NCBI GenBank assembly: GCA_947179485.1
Contig: OX359250.1
Location: 36,362,783-36,426,782, forward strand
Length of the DNA: 64,000 bases
Source: Allacma fusca
Taxonomy: Eukaryota > Arthropoda > Collembola > Symphypleona > Sminthuridae
Direction of reading: 5' to 3'
The position numbers and the translations under genes were made by a program. The stretch's first letter is position 1, and every line of letters begins with the position of its first letter. Positions 26,110 through 38,598 of the stretch are shown here, piece after piece. The notes below the pieces were generated by a model. That model saw only the letters and a program-made list of their open reading frames with translations. It was not told the DNA's origin and searched no databases.

Positions 26110-27700
26110 AAATCATGATGACACAATATTGTTCATATGTAGTGTAACTTGTTGATTAATAAAAAAAATCCAGCCGATATTTATGCTTGGGCCTTGTGCA
26201 GGTTGCTCAAAACCCGATGATTTTTTAATAGTTTTAAAATTAAATATAAAAAATTCATTTATTTATTGCATTCAATAAAGTCCTAGAAAGTTCACAACAT
26301 TGCAACCCTGGCATCAAAACTTAACTAAAATACAAATAAATGAGGAAAAAAGTAAAGGCATAATTCACAATGACCGTAAATATCACTAACCCGCTTTGGC
26401 GACGTACTGCGACAATGCTCAGCAAGAGCGAGCACCAGCGAAATAACTTTTATAAAAATAATAAATTTCCCGAATAAACTTGAACTACAACAAAAAAGAC
26501 GGGACCAATCCTCGGGAAAATTAAGGCTGGATTACAACTAAAGTAATTCATTTGATTTATAACAGGTTTGTTGGACTCTACAAACACATTCAAAACAAGC
26601 AAATACTTTTAGAGCATCAAGTCTAATAGAAAACAAATATCCATATTTAAATTCGGTAAATAAATAGCAAAGTAAGGGAAAGATATTCCAATGTATCAGC
26701 ATATACCAGCTGCTCTACGAGCATTTTGGCCCTGTTAATGCAAGGTACTCAAAGGAGCGCAATGCTGTTCTACACTATGCACAATATTCGGGCATTAAAA
26801 TGGTGCCACATAAAATATGCATCAACGCTGGAGATGAGCGTAACGTCTTGTTTATAATAACGACACATCACTTCAGTCCGTGTGCAATTATTGCCATCAA
26901 ATTATGCATAAAAATTATGTGCATAAATTTTGCCCTCCATTCCTTCCAGCAATTTAATAATTCGTAATAGAGTGTTGACGCTTTATATTTTTTGTAAGAT
27001 TTTATATCTTGTGCAGAGGCAAAAATATTTTGTCCTGTAAACACATTGATTTTATAACCAGAGGATCCGCAATGGCGAAAGTATTTATTTAAGACAGGAA
27101 AAAAACGTGTGAAGGAAGGTTTGGGGGAATGGTGAATTTAGATTCAACAGTCTAGAAGTAACCAATATTTTGGGATTTATATTCCCATCGACTCTAGATT
27201 TCAAACCCTAAAGGGAAAAAGCCTACTCCCAATTTTGCATTATTTTAAAATGTTAGATCTGCATCCCATCCTACGGGGAATTAAACCCTGGACTCTAGTG
27301 CAAACTTGAGCAGCTCACGATAAAATGACTACTCGGAATAAATAATTATTACAAATATTGTGCGATATTTACTGTAAATATATCAAAATCTAACAAAATC
27401 TAAAAAAATCTAATTTGATTTACATTCACGTTTGTGTTTGGTTCCAGATTTTCGACGCTTATTTATGTTTTCCCCAAAAAAATTTCTTCACCCGGTGCAA
27501 GTCGTCCTTATTATTAGTAGACACGACATGTAAGACGTCATAGTCTTCATTAACAAACTCAACTTTTCTGTCCATATCTTGTTTTTTTCTTGACTACGGC
27601 TGCATTTTCACAAACTCCCTTCAATGCACTTTCTTTTGCAAAAATTACACTGCGAATGATTAGCTGAGAAATATTCAGAAAATCTATCGGAAAGCCGTTT
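26110..27700. other. AT-rich stretch lacking the common repeats
   Basis: No nonamer, microsatellite or MITE core from 26079 to 27718. It includes TTATGCATAAAAATTATG and GTGCATAAATTTTG palindromic steps (26920-26945) and AATAAA-like sites on both strands near 26260-26290. No open frame is convincing. It could be an untranslated region, a conserved noncoding element or simply older DNA. Confidence 0.3.
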
Positions 27701-28250
27701 GAAGCTCAGAGAAAGCATGGAGAAAGTTCTGGAAAAGTGAGGATAAAGCCTGGAAAATTGCAGTGAAAATCTAGTAAAAGTACTGGGAAAGCCTGGAGAG
27801 ATAGCAGAGAAGGCCGGGTGAAAGTACAGAGGAAGCCTGGAGAAATTGCAGAGAAGGCCGGGTGAAAGTACAGAGGAAGCCTGGAGAAATTGCAGAGAAC
27901 GCCTGGTGAAAGTACAGGGAAAGCCTGTAGAAATAGTATATAAAGCCGGGTGAAAGTACGGAGGAAGCCTGGAGAAAATGCAAGGAACGCCTGGTGAAAG
28001 TACAGAGAAAGCCTGTGAAACTACAGGGAAAGTCTGGAGAAAGTGCCGGGAAAGCCTGGAGAAAGTACCGGGAAAGCCTGGAGAAATAGCAGCGAAAGCC
28101 TGGTGAAAGTACAGAGAAAGCCTGTGAAACTACAGCGAAAGTCTGGAGAAAGTACCGGGAAAGCCTGGAGAAATAGCAGCGAAAGCCTGGTGAAAGTACA
28201 GAGAAAACCTGGAGAAATTGCAGAAAGAGTCTAGAGAACGTAAAGAGGAA
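27690..28250. repeat. 21-bp minisatellite with higher-order structure
   Basis: On the + strand, 20-22-bp units alternate between GCCTGGAGAAATTGCAGAGA, GCCGGGTGAAAGTACAGAGG and GTCTGGAGAAAGTACCGGGA types. Pairs repeat as about 42-44-bp dimers at 27800-27900, and a block of several units recurs about 110 bp apart (28031 and 28141). The unit is a multiple of three, so the - strand is open for 163 codons (27771-28262) with a 7-residue period containing SPGF, FSRL and YFLQ. I see no start context or splice sites and regard this frame as repeat translation. Confidence 0.9.
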
Positions 28251-29767
28251 AAGTGCAGACAAAATACGAAAATCCCAGTTTAATCATGGAGAAATACGGA
28301 AGATATCAAAAGAGATGACTGGATCAACTTGAACCAAAGTATGAAAATAATACGAAAATCCTGCAAAAGGCAAAGTGAAAGAATGAAGTAATCAGAGGAG
28401 TAAGTTAAAGTACGGGGAACGTCCAGAGAACGAAAATATTTACAAGGTAGGAAGGAAATCAATTGTGAGCGCTGAAAGCGGGGGATTTAGTCTAGTGTTG
28501 GGAAACTGCTATCGATGGGGATAAACAGGAATGGTGAGGGATAATTTGTGCCTCCGCATTAAAAGAGCCGTTAAATTTGCATTGCATGCTGAGTTACCTC
28601 CCGGAGACCCACATCCCATGTATACTCCTGGCTATACGTACATCCCAGGATTCACACCGGATAGGAGTCATCCCAGTGCTTGTCTTTTATGTGACCACCG
28701 TATAAAAGGCGGGTTGTGGGGTAATCTGGGCGTATAATGCATAATTTCATGTGCTCTTCCGCCTGCATAAACACCTGCACACAGCACATTTGAGAGTGAT
28801 AGTTGGTGCTCGGAGAGTGTTGGAGTCGGTGGTGGGAGTTGGAGCTGGGGCCATGAATGTGCAAAAGGTAGTAGGGTACAGCCCGCCTCAGCTCCTACGG
28901 GTAGTTGATATTATTCAAAGGGTAATAAACGGAACATATATAGTCAGTTATGGAACTATAATCTTCTCCATTCATATGTGTCAGCGTAGTTTATAACAAT
29001 CTCCTCCAAATATTATATGAAGGGAGGGAGTCACTCCGAGAGTCCCATTATTATGGCCAAGTCGTTCCAACTCCAACGACTGCCTATTTCCTACACATTT
29101 ACAGTCCGCTCCCCCCGTCCCAGCACCCCTCCTCTATCTTACAACAACCCCCATTAAACCCCACCCTTTGTAACACAAGTCCCAAATGAACCCCCTCCCT
29201 CACTCCACCATCCTCATTGCTCTCCTCCAGGAGAAAGTCTTTCCTCCCGGAGGGGGTCCCTTCCTCAGGGAAAGTACTGCACTCCCCCATGCATGTACAT
29301 AATAAACCAGACTGATATGCAAACTGTTAGTTTTCACTCTTCGCCAATAAGTCACCTGAAGATAAGTTGGAATTGGAATGCGTGAAGAACAAATGTGTTC
29401 AAGCGTCAGAAAACTCGGTCGTCTTTCACTCAACTTTGCAACAATAATGTTGCTGAAGGCAAGAATGCGTGACTTGCGATGAATTCCGAATGTACAAACA
29501 TTTCCTCATTCCGCTTGAAAACCTCACGTTCCCAATGTATCGTCATCCCTCTCCAAACCCACCATCTCCGACTCCGCTCCAATCAAACCTTAACTCATAT
29601 CTCCCTTCACTACAACCATAAATATCCCTAATGTTCACCTTATTTATCTCCTTCCATTACTAAAATTAGGAATTTTTGTCCGTTCTCACGCCATGCATTA
29701 CATCAACAGTCGAACATTACTCTTCCTACGTATACATTCCCCACTGTCCTTCCACCATTTCACTTCA

Positions 29768-30253
29768 TCATTCATATGCATCGCAGAGTCTTCCAAGTTC
29801 AAGATTGTACATATCTACAGTCAAAATGTAGATACAGTGAACTTTCTCCATACTAGCACCCACTTCAAAATCCCGAAAATATCCTTCTAATTCTGATTGC
29901 TTTAAAAACTGTACAAATTCGCAAGTGTGGGAATCAAGAATTTTTTTGAGGCATTCAAGAATTTTCACTATTGAGGCAATCCAGAATTTAATTGTCCCTG
30001 TGAAGGCAATAATATTTGGTACATTTCTCACATGCAATTTTTCTTTTTCTCTTGATTCTAAAATGCTTTCCTGCTGCCAGAGAAAAATTTTGCAACTCTC
30101 AGGGATGCTCTTATATTGAGATTGGATTGTATAGCCTGCTCCATCATTGGCGAAGTTCAATGACCATTTGGAGAGATAAACGTGTACACGTACTTTCTTT
30201 ACGTTTGGATGTGGACGTGAGGAAATCCTCCTCAAGGGCATCTTCTCTTGCAT
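29768..30253 (-). CDS. unrecognised 161-aa open frame, doubtful
   Basis: A mixed-composition frame without simple repeats, rich in Lys/Glu/Ile, with a possible amphipathic stretch near residues 84-125 (IKFWIASIVKILECLKKIL). No domain recognised. The opposite strand also has open frames in the same place (29925-30119, 30016-30339), so openness is partly compositional. A MITE-like end (TA-CAGTGAACTTTCTCC at 29833-29849) lies inside the frame near its 3' end, which argues against a conserved gene. Confidence 0.12.
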   Translation of the reverse strand: MQEKMPLRRISSRPHPNVKKVRVHVYLSKWSLNFANDGAGYTIQSQYKSIPESCKIFLWQQESILESREKEKLHVRNVPNIIAFTGTIKFWIASIVKILECLKKILDSHTCEFVQFLKQSELEGYFRDFEVGASMEKVHCIYILTVDMYNLELGRLCDAYE

Positions 30254-30859
30254 CCAATCATTATAGGAAGAAACCAGAGGGCTTGACTACAGTGCACTCC
30301 CTGCACATGGGACCGTTCTGTAGAAGAGGAGAAAGTTGAGAGTGAAAGTAGGGGAAATATGAGTGGATTTTCCTCAAAATGTACACACTGTTAAGGCAAT
30401 TAGTTCCAAAAAGGGAAATTACAGGAAGACACAAAACACCAGGCGGATTTTGAAGAGAGAAGGGACGACAAGCTTATGAGATTCCTTCAGAGTTTAATTA
30501 CCTCCATTCATTTATCTGGGTCAGTGTGTTGGGTGAAAGTAAGGGAAGAACAAGATGCTCCCCATCATTAGCCCAAGATAGTAGCTGGGACGAAGTAACT
30601 CAACTCCAACCTGGGTCGGAGGGGAAAGTGGAGGGAAATGAGCGGAGGATTATTATTTCCGAGAAAAACTAGACATCTCATATATTCCTCTCGGTTTCAT
30701 ACCCTCCAGTGCTTACTCATCAATGCTAGTACCCTCAATCTTGTCTTGTTACTTCCAACGGATTTTATTTTAGCTGGTAAATGTTATACTTTCTCCATTG
30801 ACAGGGAAACATTTCTTGATTTTAGGAATCTCTGGCATTTAATTTCCTGCAACTGTCTG

Positions 30860-32350
30860 TGATCACTACTCCGAATCTTGCTGTGTATTCTCACTCTGAC
30901 ACCCAAATATCTCCCCTATTTTTTGCATATCCATTTCACATGTTTTAAAACAACACGCTCGAGAATTCTGGAAAATTCTGGTGACCTTATGAGTTGATAC
31001 ACGTAGCGGATTTTAATTTTCAAAATCCAAAGGAAATTTTCTGTAAAACGAGGCTGACGGAAGATAATTGAATTTTCTGTGCAAATCTAATTCCTTTAAT
31101 AATCATAATTAAATTAGCTGTCGTGAGGATCCTCGTTTGATCAGCATCTTTGAGTCTTGTGAAACCTGGACCTCTCTATGAAACAAATGCTCCAATTTTG
31201 AGGACACTCTACCTTTAAAGCTTGAAATTAATGTGAGGCCATATTTATTTTCCTGACAATATTTTATTTGAAATATGAATCTAATTCAATTCCCCTCCCC
31301 AAATTTCCATCAAAAGCAATAGTCAAGTTATGATTTGTTACACCAGCTATAGTGCAATACTGTCCTTTTATTTCCCTACAACTTTCCCCAGAGCAATTAT
31401 TGTGGAACAGTGTGTGACAAAATTGCATTCAAATAGAATTTCACTGTAAATATATAATTATTTCAAGAAAATCCATAAAATTCTCCTTACAAATATTTTT
31501 CTGATTTTATTCCCATTAAAAAAAATCCAGTAAATGATTTTTAGAACCGACAAGGAATCATGGGGAAATAATAATAGAAAAAAGGAGAGAAATAAACCCG
31601 TGCGTTTAATTCCACCCAAAAATAAAAGCTACAGGCCAAAATCCCATAAATAGGATTGTGTTACTTGGGAAAGGAAAAAAATAGCAAAAATTCTGGAGAT
31701 TGCGGAAATTCTACTCTCTTTCGGCCCAGCAATTAAAACCAGATTACAAGGAATTGCTCGGGCTAATAGTACAAAGAAGATTATTAATTTTCTATGGGAA
31801 ATTCTACCCACTATTTTGTACATATGTGCATAACTATTTTAGGCACATATATTAATGCGTGATAACACCAGCAGGAATTATATAAGGCAGGCCTAGCTCC
31901 TTTCTCCCCTTAAATTATTTCTCTGGCTTGTTCCCTACTATCTTGAGCCGCTTTGAGTAGATGTAGGACGAGGCTGTGAAAAAAAGAATCCCTGGATCTC
32001 GACCTCTTGTTTCCCCTACTTTCAAAGTACAGTGCACTCTCTCTCTCTCTCTCTCTCTTTACTAATTGCATGAGCATCCTTAAAGGATACAAAACTTAGC
32101 ACGTGTAATGGCATATGTTCTATTAAGAAGGAGAAATTACCATTGCGGTAAGATGGACTGCGTCCAAATATTTTTGACCCTGGAGAAAATTCTCTCTTGG
32201 AAGGAATTCCATTCTAGTGTGAGATCAACGTACTAAATTCAATTCTTCCTCAGAGAAAAAAAAAGTTCCTCATCTGCAGGGGACTCTAAGAATACTTCCG
32301 TTTCTAAATACTGTAAATTGGAAACTCAAAGAGAGAAAAGTGCGTGAAAT
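30860..32350. other. spacer without a recognisable gene
   Basis: AT-rich. A (CT)n run at 32037-32057 follows TA-CAGTGCACTCTCTC at about 32026-32040, another possible MITE end. At 32130-32182 the - strand reads like the MITE core (GTCAAAAATATTTGGACG, then CTTACCGCAATGGTAATTTC). No coding signal. Confidence 0.45.
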
Positions 32351-32357
32351 CAAAGTA

Positions 32358-32526
32358 CACTCTGTTTATACGAGCATCCCAGAAAGAAAAAAAAATTGGG
32401 GCTTGTAAGATTTTTGCTATTAGAAAGAAAAAATTGAGATTGCTTTACAGGAGAAATGTTTAAAGTACTTTTGTGCAATGGAGAAAGTGCTCTTATAAAA
32501 GCCTCTGCTACAGGGAGGATTGACTG
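32358..32526. mobile_element. possible MITE copy, 169 bp
   Basis: The right end on the - strand is TA-CAGTCAATCCTCCCTGTA, and a TA follows it at 32527-32528. The left end is TA (32356-32357) then CACTCTGTTTATACGAGC. Inner sequence has GGAGAAAGTGCTCTTATAAA at 32480, so a nonamer sits next to a CTTATAA-type block. The ends are only loosely alike; boundaries are tentative. Confidence 0.35.
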
Positions 32527-32779
32527 TATTCACACAGAGCGAAAGGACACAGAGATAGAGAAAGGCACGGAAGAGTGAAAGGCATAAGGGTGAGGGATCA
32601 CTTTGTGGAGAGGGAGAATAATACTTATGTAAGGCTAGGAATTTTTTCCCCTCCTTTTTGTTCCTGGAGAAAGTTAGGCTTTCGTGGCTCTTATAATCGA
32701 AATTAAATGAAGCATCGCCTAAGCTTAAAATTTATCAAAGGGCATCCTACCGTAAGTAAAAGTAAAGTATAGGAGTTAC

Positions 32780-32807
32780 CATGTACGTACATATATGTAT
32801 GTACATG
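32780..32807. repeat. near-perfect 28-bp palindrome
   Basis: CATGTACGTACATA and TATGTATGTACATG are complementary apart from one G/T-type mismatch pair. It lies in an alternating purine-pyrimidine region. Confidence 0.7.
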
Positions 32808-33049
32808 CCTCTCTGAAATCCACTGTTAAAGGACTCTCGGCCTTGGAAGGCACACTATCACCTTTCCCTCCTTTTTTTTACAGCCGATGATGATGGAGCA
32901 GCACGGACGAAAGATCCAGTTTGTATATCTATAGTCGGAGGGAAATCTGACTTTCACTATATAGACAGTGTCACTGGGTATCTATATGTACATAGATTTG
33001 ATATTTATACACGGTGTATTCTACCGCTACTATTAGACTCCTTTCTGTA

Positions 33050-33172
33050 CAGCGTCAAAAATATTCTGACACATTCCCATTTGCCACAATGTTAATTTTT
33101 CTCTTTTTAAGAGCCTGCCACTACACTGTACAAATTATGAGGGAGAGAGATCCTTTTAGAGCGTTTTCTCTG
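33050..33172 (+). mobile_element. MITE-like core with possible right end
   Basis: CGTCAAAAATATTCTGACAC, then CATTCCCATTTGCCACAATG and TTAATTTTTCTC: the best copy of the shared internal core. CAGAGAAAACGCTCTAAAAG on the - strand, flanked by TA at 33173-33174, may be the right end. No clear left end. Confidence 0.4.
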
Positions 33173-34083
33173 TAGGGGCACAAATACATAGGTATTTGAG
33201 TGTGATTATATCACGGGGAAATATTCTCTTTGGACCAGAGAGGAATATTTTTGCGCCTTCAAAGAACTTTCCCTTACAATGAATCTCCATGTACGTCATG
33301 TGTAAAAATGCTCTTACATTTACAGCTCACATATGGACAGACAAATTACACTGATTGTGCATTTGTAGACCCACTCGCTCCCGTAGTAAGGTTGGGAAAG
33401 AGGCGACATGGACGAATCATTTTTGATTAAATGTAAAATGTTATGCATGAGATTCTGCCTAAAGACAAAATGAATCAAGTACATTTCTCCCCAAAATTAA
33501 AATGTCCTAATATTGTACTTCCCAATGAAAGCAAATGGGAAAGTGCAGACTAAATTATAGAATGCATGTGTGTCATATACTACAAGCCGTACTTGATATT
33601 AGAATAAACACTGTCAATTTAGTCCATTTTGCTTTATATTTTTAATGGACTTGGAATTCATTCATTTTTAATGAAACTAATGCCGACAAATATTCTGCTA
33701 ATGAAAAGTGCATTATAGGCACGTAGACTTTCGTGTAGATATATCAGGACTCCTCTGTAAGAAACAAAATGGGACCTCTTGTGAGGAGAGAAATACTGAG
33801 TGACAAAAATATTTGAAATAATATTATATTTGAGAGAAAATACTCTCAAAACTGCTCTTCTCAAAACGCTCATTGGCGTGCATAAGAAATCCCTTAAATT
33901 CTACATAAGAACTTATTTTCCCCATTGTGATAGATACTAGGAGAAAGTAAAGGAGGATATTGATGTATATATTGACATACACCTCAAATATACCTCGACA
34001 ATGTTCCTGTACTGGCTCACCTTAAGCACTGTGCTCACTCAGGTCTTCCCTATAGCTGTCTCTACAGAGGCTAAGGCTTACTT

Positions 34084-34458
34084 GTGCATGTATCTACATT
34101 GATGATAGGCTTGAGCATAGAGCCTTGTACAGGCCTGAGTGAGGAGAGTGACTACACTTACAGAAGTTACGGTGAGCGTTACCAGAAGATTACACTGAGG
34201 AGAGGGAGAGGAGTCGACGAAACTAAAAGTCTTTTCTCTTTTTCTTATCAATCACATCAGATCCCTGAAACTGAACCCACAAAAACTAGGAGCAGTCGAG
34301 GAAGATGGGCTGTATGGTGGAAAAGAACCTTAATCGGGTTTTCTCCTTTTTTAACAACTGGGCCTTCTGATCACTCCTCCGATATCCCCTGCTCTCCGCA
34401 TCCTCCTCAGAATGCTAACTCTCTAGCCCTTCAAGCTCCTAAGCCTATTTCAGGCTAG
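34084..34458 (+). CDS. unrecognised 124-aa open frame, doubtful
   Basis: Mixed-composition frame with a basic middle (LRRGRG) and a Pro/Ser-rich tail (PCSHPPQNANSLALQAPKP). Potential acceptor-like sequences (ACTTACAG near 34161, TTGTACAG near 34133) precede its body, but no donor or partner exon was found. No family resemblance. Confidence 0.12.
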   Translation: MHVSTLMIGLSIEPCTGLSEESDYTYRSYGERYQKITLRRGRGVDETKSLFSFSYQSHQIPETEPTKTRSSRGRWAVWWKRTLIGFSPFLTTGPSDHSSDIPCSPHPPQNANSLALQAPKPISG

Positions 34459-34769
34459 CTCCTCCGAACACTCCGACATCGTCACTCTGAGAGGTCACAC
34501 ACTTTCTCTCTTACTTTCTCCTCCATCCCTGTACATACTCTCCCACGAAGGCTACCTTCCCTAACAAGTCACTTATCTCCAACCGCTCATGCTACGATAA
34601 CTGGACTGACTGGGAGAAAGTCCACAATTTTTCCTATGCAAGCCTGATGCTACTTTCCACAGGAAGGATAGATTTCTGCTCCGGAGGGCCTATGCATACT
34701 AAAGTGCCTTTTCTCTCCCTATGAAGACACCACTCTAAAATAAAATTAGGCTCAAACATAGGCTCCTAC

Positions 34770-36940
34770 ACTTGGGGAAAATTAATATAGGAGTAAATGT
34801 GAGTACGATTTTTGACATAATAAGAAAATACTCTTGTTTTCTTTTTCTTCCCGCAAAGGAGTAATCAGGGTGAGCATTTTTTATGGGAAGCCAGGGTTGC
34901 CCAAGGTCCCATAAAACACTTCTTTCCGCCCGAGCTCATAAAATGAACAGTAGATAGTTCCAAAGACTATTTTTCTCTAATAATTCGCAAATTTTCTTGA
35001 ACATTTTCGGCCAAGATTTTAAAATCCCTAGCTCAAAATTTGAAATAACCACAGTTGTCAAAATATTTATAGGAGAGTCCGAGTGTTTTAAGGAATTGAA
35101 AATGGGTTCTTCCTTCGCTATCTACTAAAGTCTCATTTTTATCATTCGTTTTTCAATTCGAGGTTAAATATTAAATTATGTAGTGTAAGAATTCTTAATA
35201 CCTAATTAGTAAACTGAGAAACTTTCTAATGGTAAAATGGGAATATGTTTATACAAAGAATTATGAAAAGTGTACCGAAATTTTGTTTGTTATTTCACTC
35301 CTATATTTTTTACAAATATTATTTCTGTAATAATTTTTTAGAGATTTAATATAATTACAAGAGAGGGGCCCTTATTTTCTACGACAGAGGGTGAAAGTAT
35401 TGTTTTCAATTTAATGGCAATATGAAATTTGATTTCCAAATTTGTGTTTACAAAAGTGAAACCTTATTTTTTTCCATGGGCTACGTGGGAGGAAAAGGTT
35501 TTATGGCCCTCTTTATATACGTTTTTCCTGCAGGACCCATGTATATGCTGTTGTGTGTTATTGTTATGGTGGACTAGACTTTTGGTATGGAGGAGGTAAA
35601 GTTTGGAAGTTGCGATGCTCCGGAATCACGGGAGCTGAAAATACCATTCTGAAATAACTCAAGCCGGATGGACAGAGCTGGACGGGCTTTAGATAAGATT
35701 TAGTGTAATTACAACGGGAGTGGAGGAAGGAGTCGGATCTAAAATGAAGCATTGAATTAAAGTTTCTATCTTTAATTCGTGAAAAACAATATCAGGAGTT
35801 GCTGATAAATGAGTCCATGTACACACTACACACACTCTCTTCCTCTCCCTTAGCATTCAGCTCCAGTCAACCGATCTCTCCCCAAATAGAATCTCTCCGC
35901 TAAAATGAACATCTCCCGGACTATTTTTAGTAAACCTTTCCACTCCCCTTGTCAATATACTGATTGCAGTTAATGCTCCTCGAGAGATCTCACACATACC
36001 AAAAACCACTCCTATCGGAACTCCGTCCATGTCCAGTTCCCTCCAAAGATCCCAACTTAAACCTCATTCCATCTTCCCCTTTCGAGTGTAAGAAACCCCA
36101 AAAAAAAATTGAAATTACATTTACATACGATACATATGGCACCCAATCTTTACTCTATCTCCCCTCCAGCCCCTCACAAGGGCAATGATCCAAAAGTTTC
36201 GTATTCCCCCATTTCCCATTTCAAAAGAAAATTCTTTTTCTAATTTTCTAAACCATGCTTCATTGACCCACGTCCATATCTGAGGTCACAGGAAAAGACG
36301 ACGGATTAACCCAAATGTGTTTGACCTTGCTCTATTACTTGAGCCTAATTCCTTGACACAAGCATGACCTCATCTTGACCTAACAATCAACGTCATTTCA
36401 CCAATAACAATAATTCCAAATCAAAATTGACCTCTCCGATTGACCTCAGCTCCATTCAGCTCTTCTGCTAATGTCTCTGCCAAGCTCTGAAAATTACGTT
36501 AACAAAACTCAGTCCTAAAAACAATTTCAAAGAAATTGCAGTACAATTTAAAAAACTATTAAAATGTGGGAATTAATAAAAATCCCATGTAATACAAAAC
36601 CATGTCACAATACTTACACAATATTTTATTTTACATTTTTAAACACCGGAGAGTGACTAAATGTAATTATTTAAAATTCCAACACTCTGAGTAACTGTCC
36701 AGGAAACACTGGGGATCTCATTATTACAGTAGGAGCTTATTCGGAAGTCTACCTTTGACCGAGCCAATGAATCAGGAATCAGATCCAGAGCCTTAAATAA
36801 GGTTCGAGAGGGAAAGGACAGCTCATAAAGCTGGACAACAATAGGGGAAAAGTGCGTGGTAACTGGCTCTCCAGCTCCTGCACTCAACCTTGTGGGTGTT
36901 ATTTGACAGGATGAAATCATGAGGAAGAGAGTCCGAGCGT
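34770..36940. other. spacer without a recognisable gene
   Basis: AT-rich, with no exact nonamer from 34622 to 38261, one of the longer gaps. Short frames at 35564-35752, 35964-36188 and 36657-36920 show no domains. Confidence 0.5.
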
Positions 36941-36962
36941 AAGGGCAAAATTGAGTGTATAT

Positions 36963-37022
36963 TGTGTGTGTGTGAGTGTGTGTGAGTGTGTGTGTGTGTG
37001 TGTAAGCGTAAGCGTAAGCGAG
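36963..37022. repeat. (TG)n microsatellite followed by a TAAGCG hexamer repeat
   Basis: TG tract with GAG interruptions to about 37002, then TAAGCG three times, ending in AG. The compound form suggests expansion from a mutated TG edge. Confidence 0.85.
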
Positions 37023-37389
37023 TCGGAGGATGAAGTGGATTCGTAAGGGAGCTTTGAAGGCAGGAGTGAAAGTAAAGTGAAAGTAGAGAGAAAGGAGTTA
37101 CAATAGATTTAGAATTAAGGTCGCTCGACCCTTTTTTATCACTGTGGTCGTTTCAAACAATAGATTAAACTCCATCTGTGTTCCTCCAGCAAAGGGTCTA
37201 TAAGGTTCAGTGACAGCAATAAAAGTGTCTCACTATCTGGACATTCTTTTTCCTCTCTGCCCAATTTCCACCATAACATCCACAAAGAATTCCACAACTT
37301 GTATTTTGTTTACAGCTGACTGGAAGCCCCTTTTCCTCAAGGATGCCTACCCCCCTCTGTCTCTCTCACTCTTTCACACTCGCCCCCGT

Positions 37390-37404
37390 GAACACACACA
37401 CACA

Positions 37405-37439
<35 letters not shown>
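37390..37439. repeat. compound (CA)n(CT)n microsatellite
   Basis: CA run passing directly into about 17 CT units. The Thr-His and Ser-Leu runs in two overlapping + frames here (37210-37570) are translations of it. Confidence 0.95.
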
Positions 37440-37440
<1 letters not shown>

Positions 37441-38383
37441 CTCTCACTCCCTCCCAAAGCTCCTGCTCAAAACTGCTATTTTTCAATCACAATTTCCAGC
37501 TCACTTCCCTTCATTTGTACGTGCGAAGAAATGCAAACTACACACGAGACTTTTTTCCAATGAACATTGACTGAGCGGGGAAAAACTCAATACAAGTATG
37601 CAATCCATCACGGAAGGAGGGAGAAGTTGAGAAGTAAGAATAGTTTCACTCCTTGTCCAATATTACACGGACATGCCAAAAGTAATTTATCACTTGGGAA
37701 AGTATCTGTGAAAATGTTTTGGGAGATTAAAAATAACTATGACTATACAAATTCTATGACATGAATAATCCCAGGCCGTATACGCTCACACTATTTCCTC
37801 AGGATCATCACTTACGGATCGGGAGCCTCCTCGTGAGAGGGGGGAGTGATCCCAGGACGTTAACAATGCTCGTACATATGGTTTTGCTTCTAGAGATACA
37901 GGAAATTTGTGAGTAATTAAACGGCCGTGGATCATTAACACTGGGCCGATCAGGACTGGGGATGTGTGCTTGTAAATATATGTATGTATGTATTTGTACA
38001 AGGAGGCCAAGACGCAGTGATTAAGTTACAGGGATTAAGTTAACACACATGGGCAGCCATGTCTACTCCGGAGATTTCACATATGCATCAACTCCAGGCT
38101 CCAGAGCCATGGATCATTTTTAATTTTGTACTCCAACTCCCCAATAGGCTTTCTCCCTCTTTCCAGATTTTTTTTCCCCCAATGAACTATGAGCATTCAC
38201 CAGCCGTAGCTTTCACCAGATTTCAAGCTCCCACTCAATTACCTCTCTTTTTCAATGCAATGGAGAAAGTTGAGCTCGATTGATAAAAAGGGGGGAAATG
38301 GTTGAATTTCCCCAATTCTTAAGGCGATTATTTGCATTATTGCTTCAAATTCTAATAGAAGAGATTGAAATGCCATGACTTGG

Positions 38384-38598
38384 AAGTATTCCCATTTACC
38401 ACAATGTTAACAATTATCTTTACTCATTTATTCTAAGCGACGCCCTTTATTAAGGGCATTTTATTCACAGTGGAGAAAGTAATTACTTGACTCCCAATTA
38501 AGGCAATGTTGATTTTTCCCCTCTTATAACAACGTGCCATTGGTGTAGTCAAAATTTTGTTTGCCACGAGGGATTCTCTTACACAGAGAGGGGACTGT
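38384..38598. mobile_element. MITE-like region, possibly two nested copies
   Basis: TATTCCCATTTACCACAATG at 38387-38406 and AATTAAGGCAATGTTGATTT at 38496-38515 are two copies of the core. The right end on the - strand reads TA-CAGTCCCCTCTCTGTGTA at about 38598. A nonamer lies at 38472-38480 right after CACAGT. Two cores 110 bp apart suggest one copy inserted next to or into another. Confidence 0.45.

Noticed and set aside
27690..28250. Possible CRISPR array
   Set aside because: Units follow head to tail without unique spacers of constant length, and the genome appears eukaryotic.
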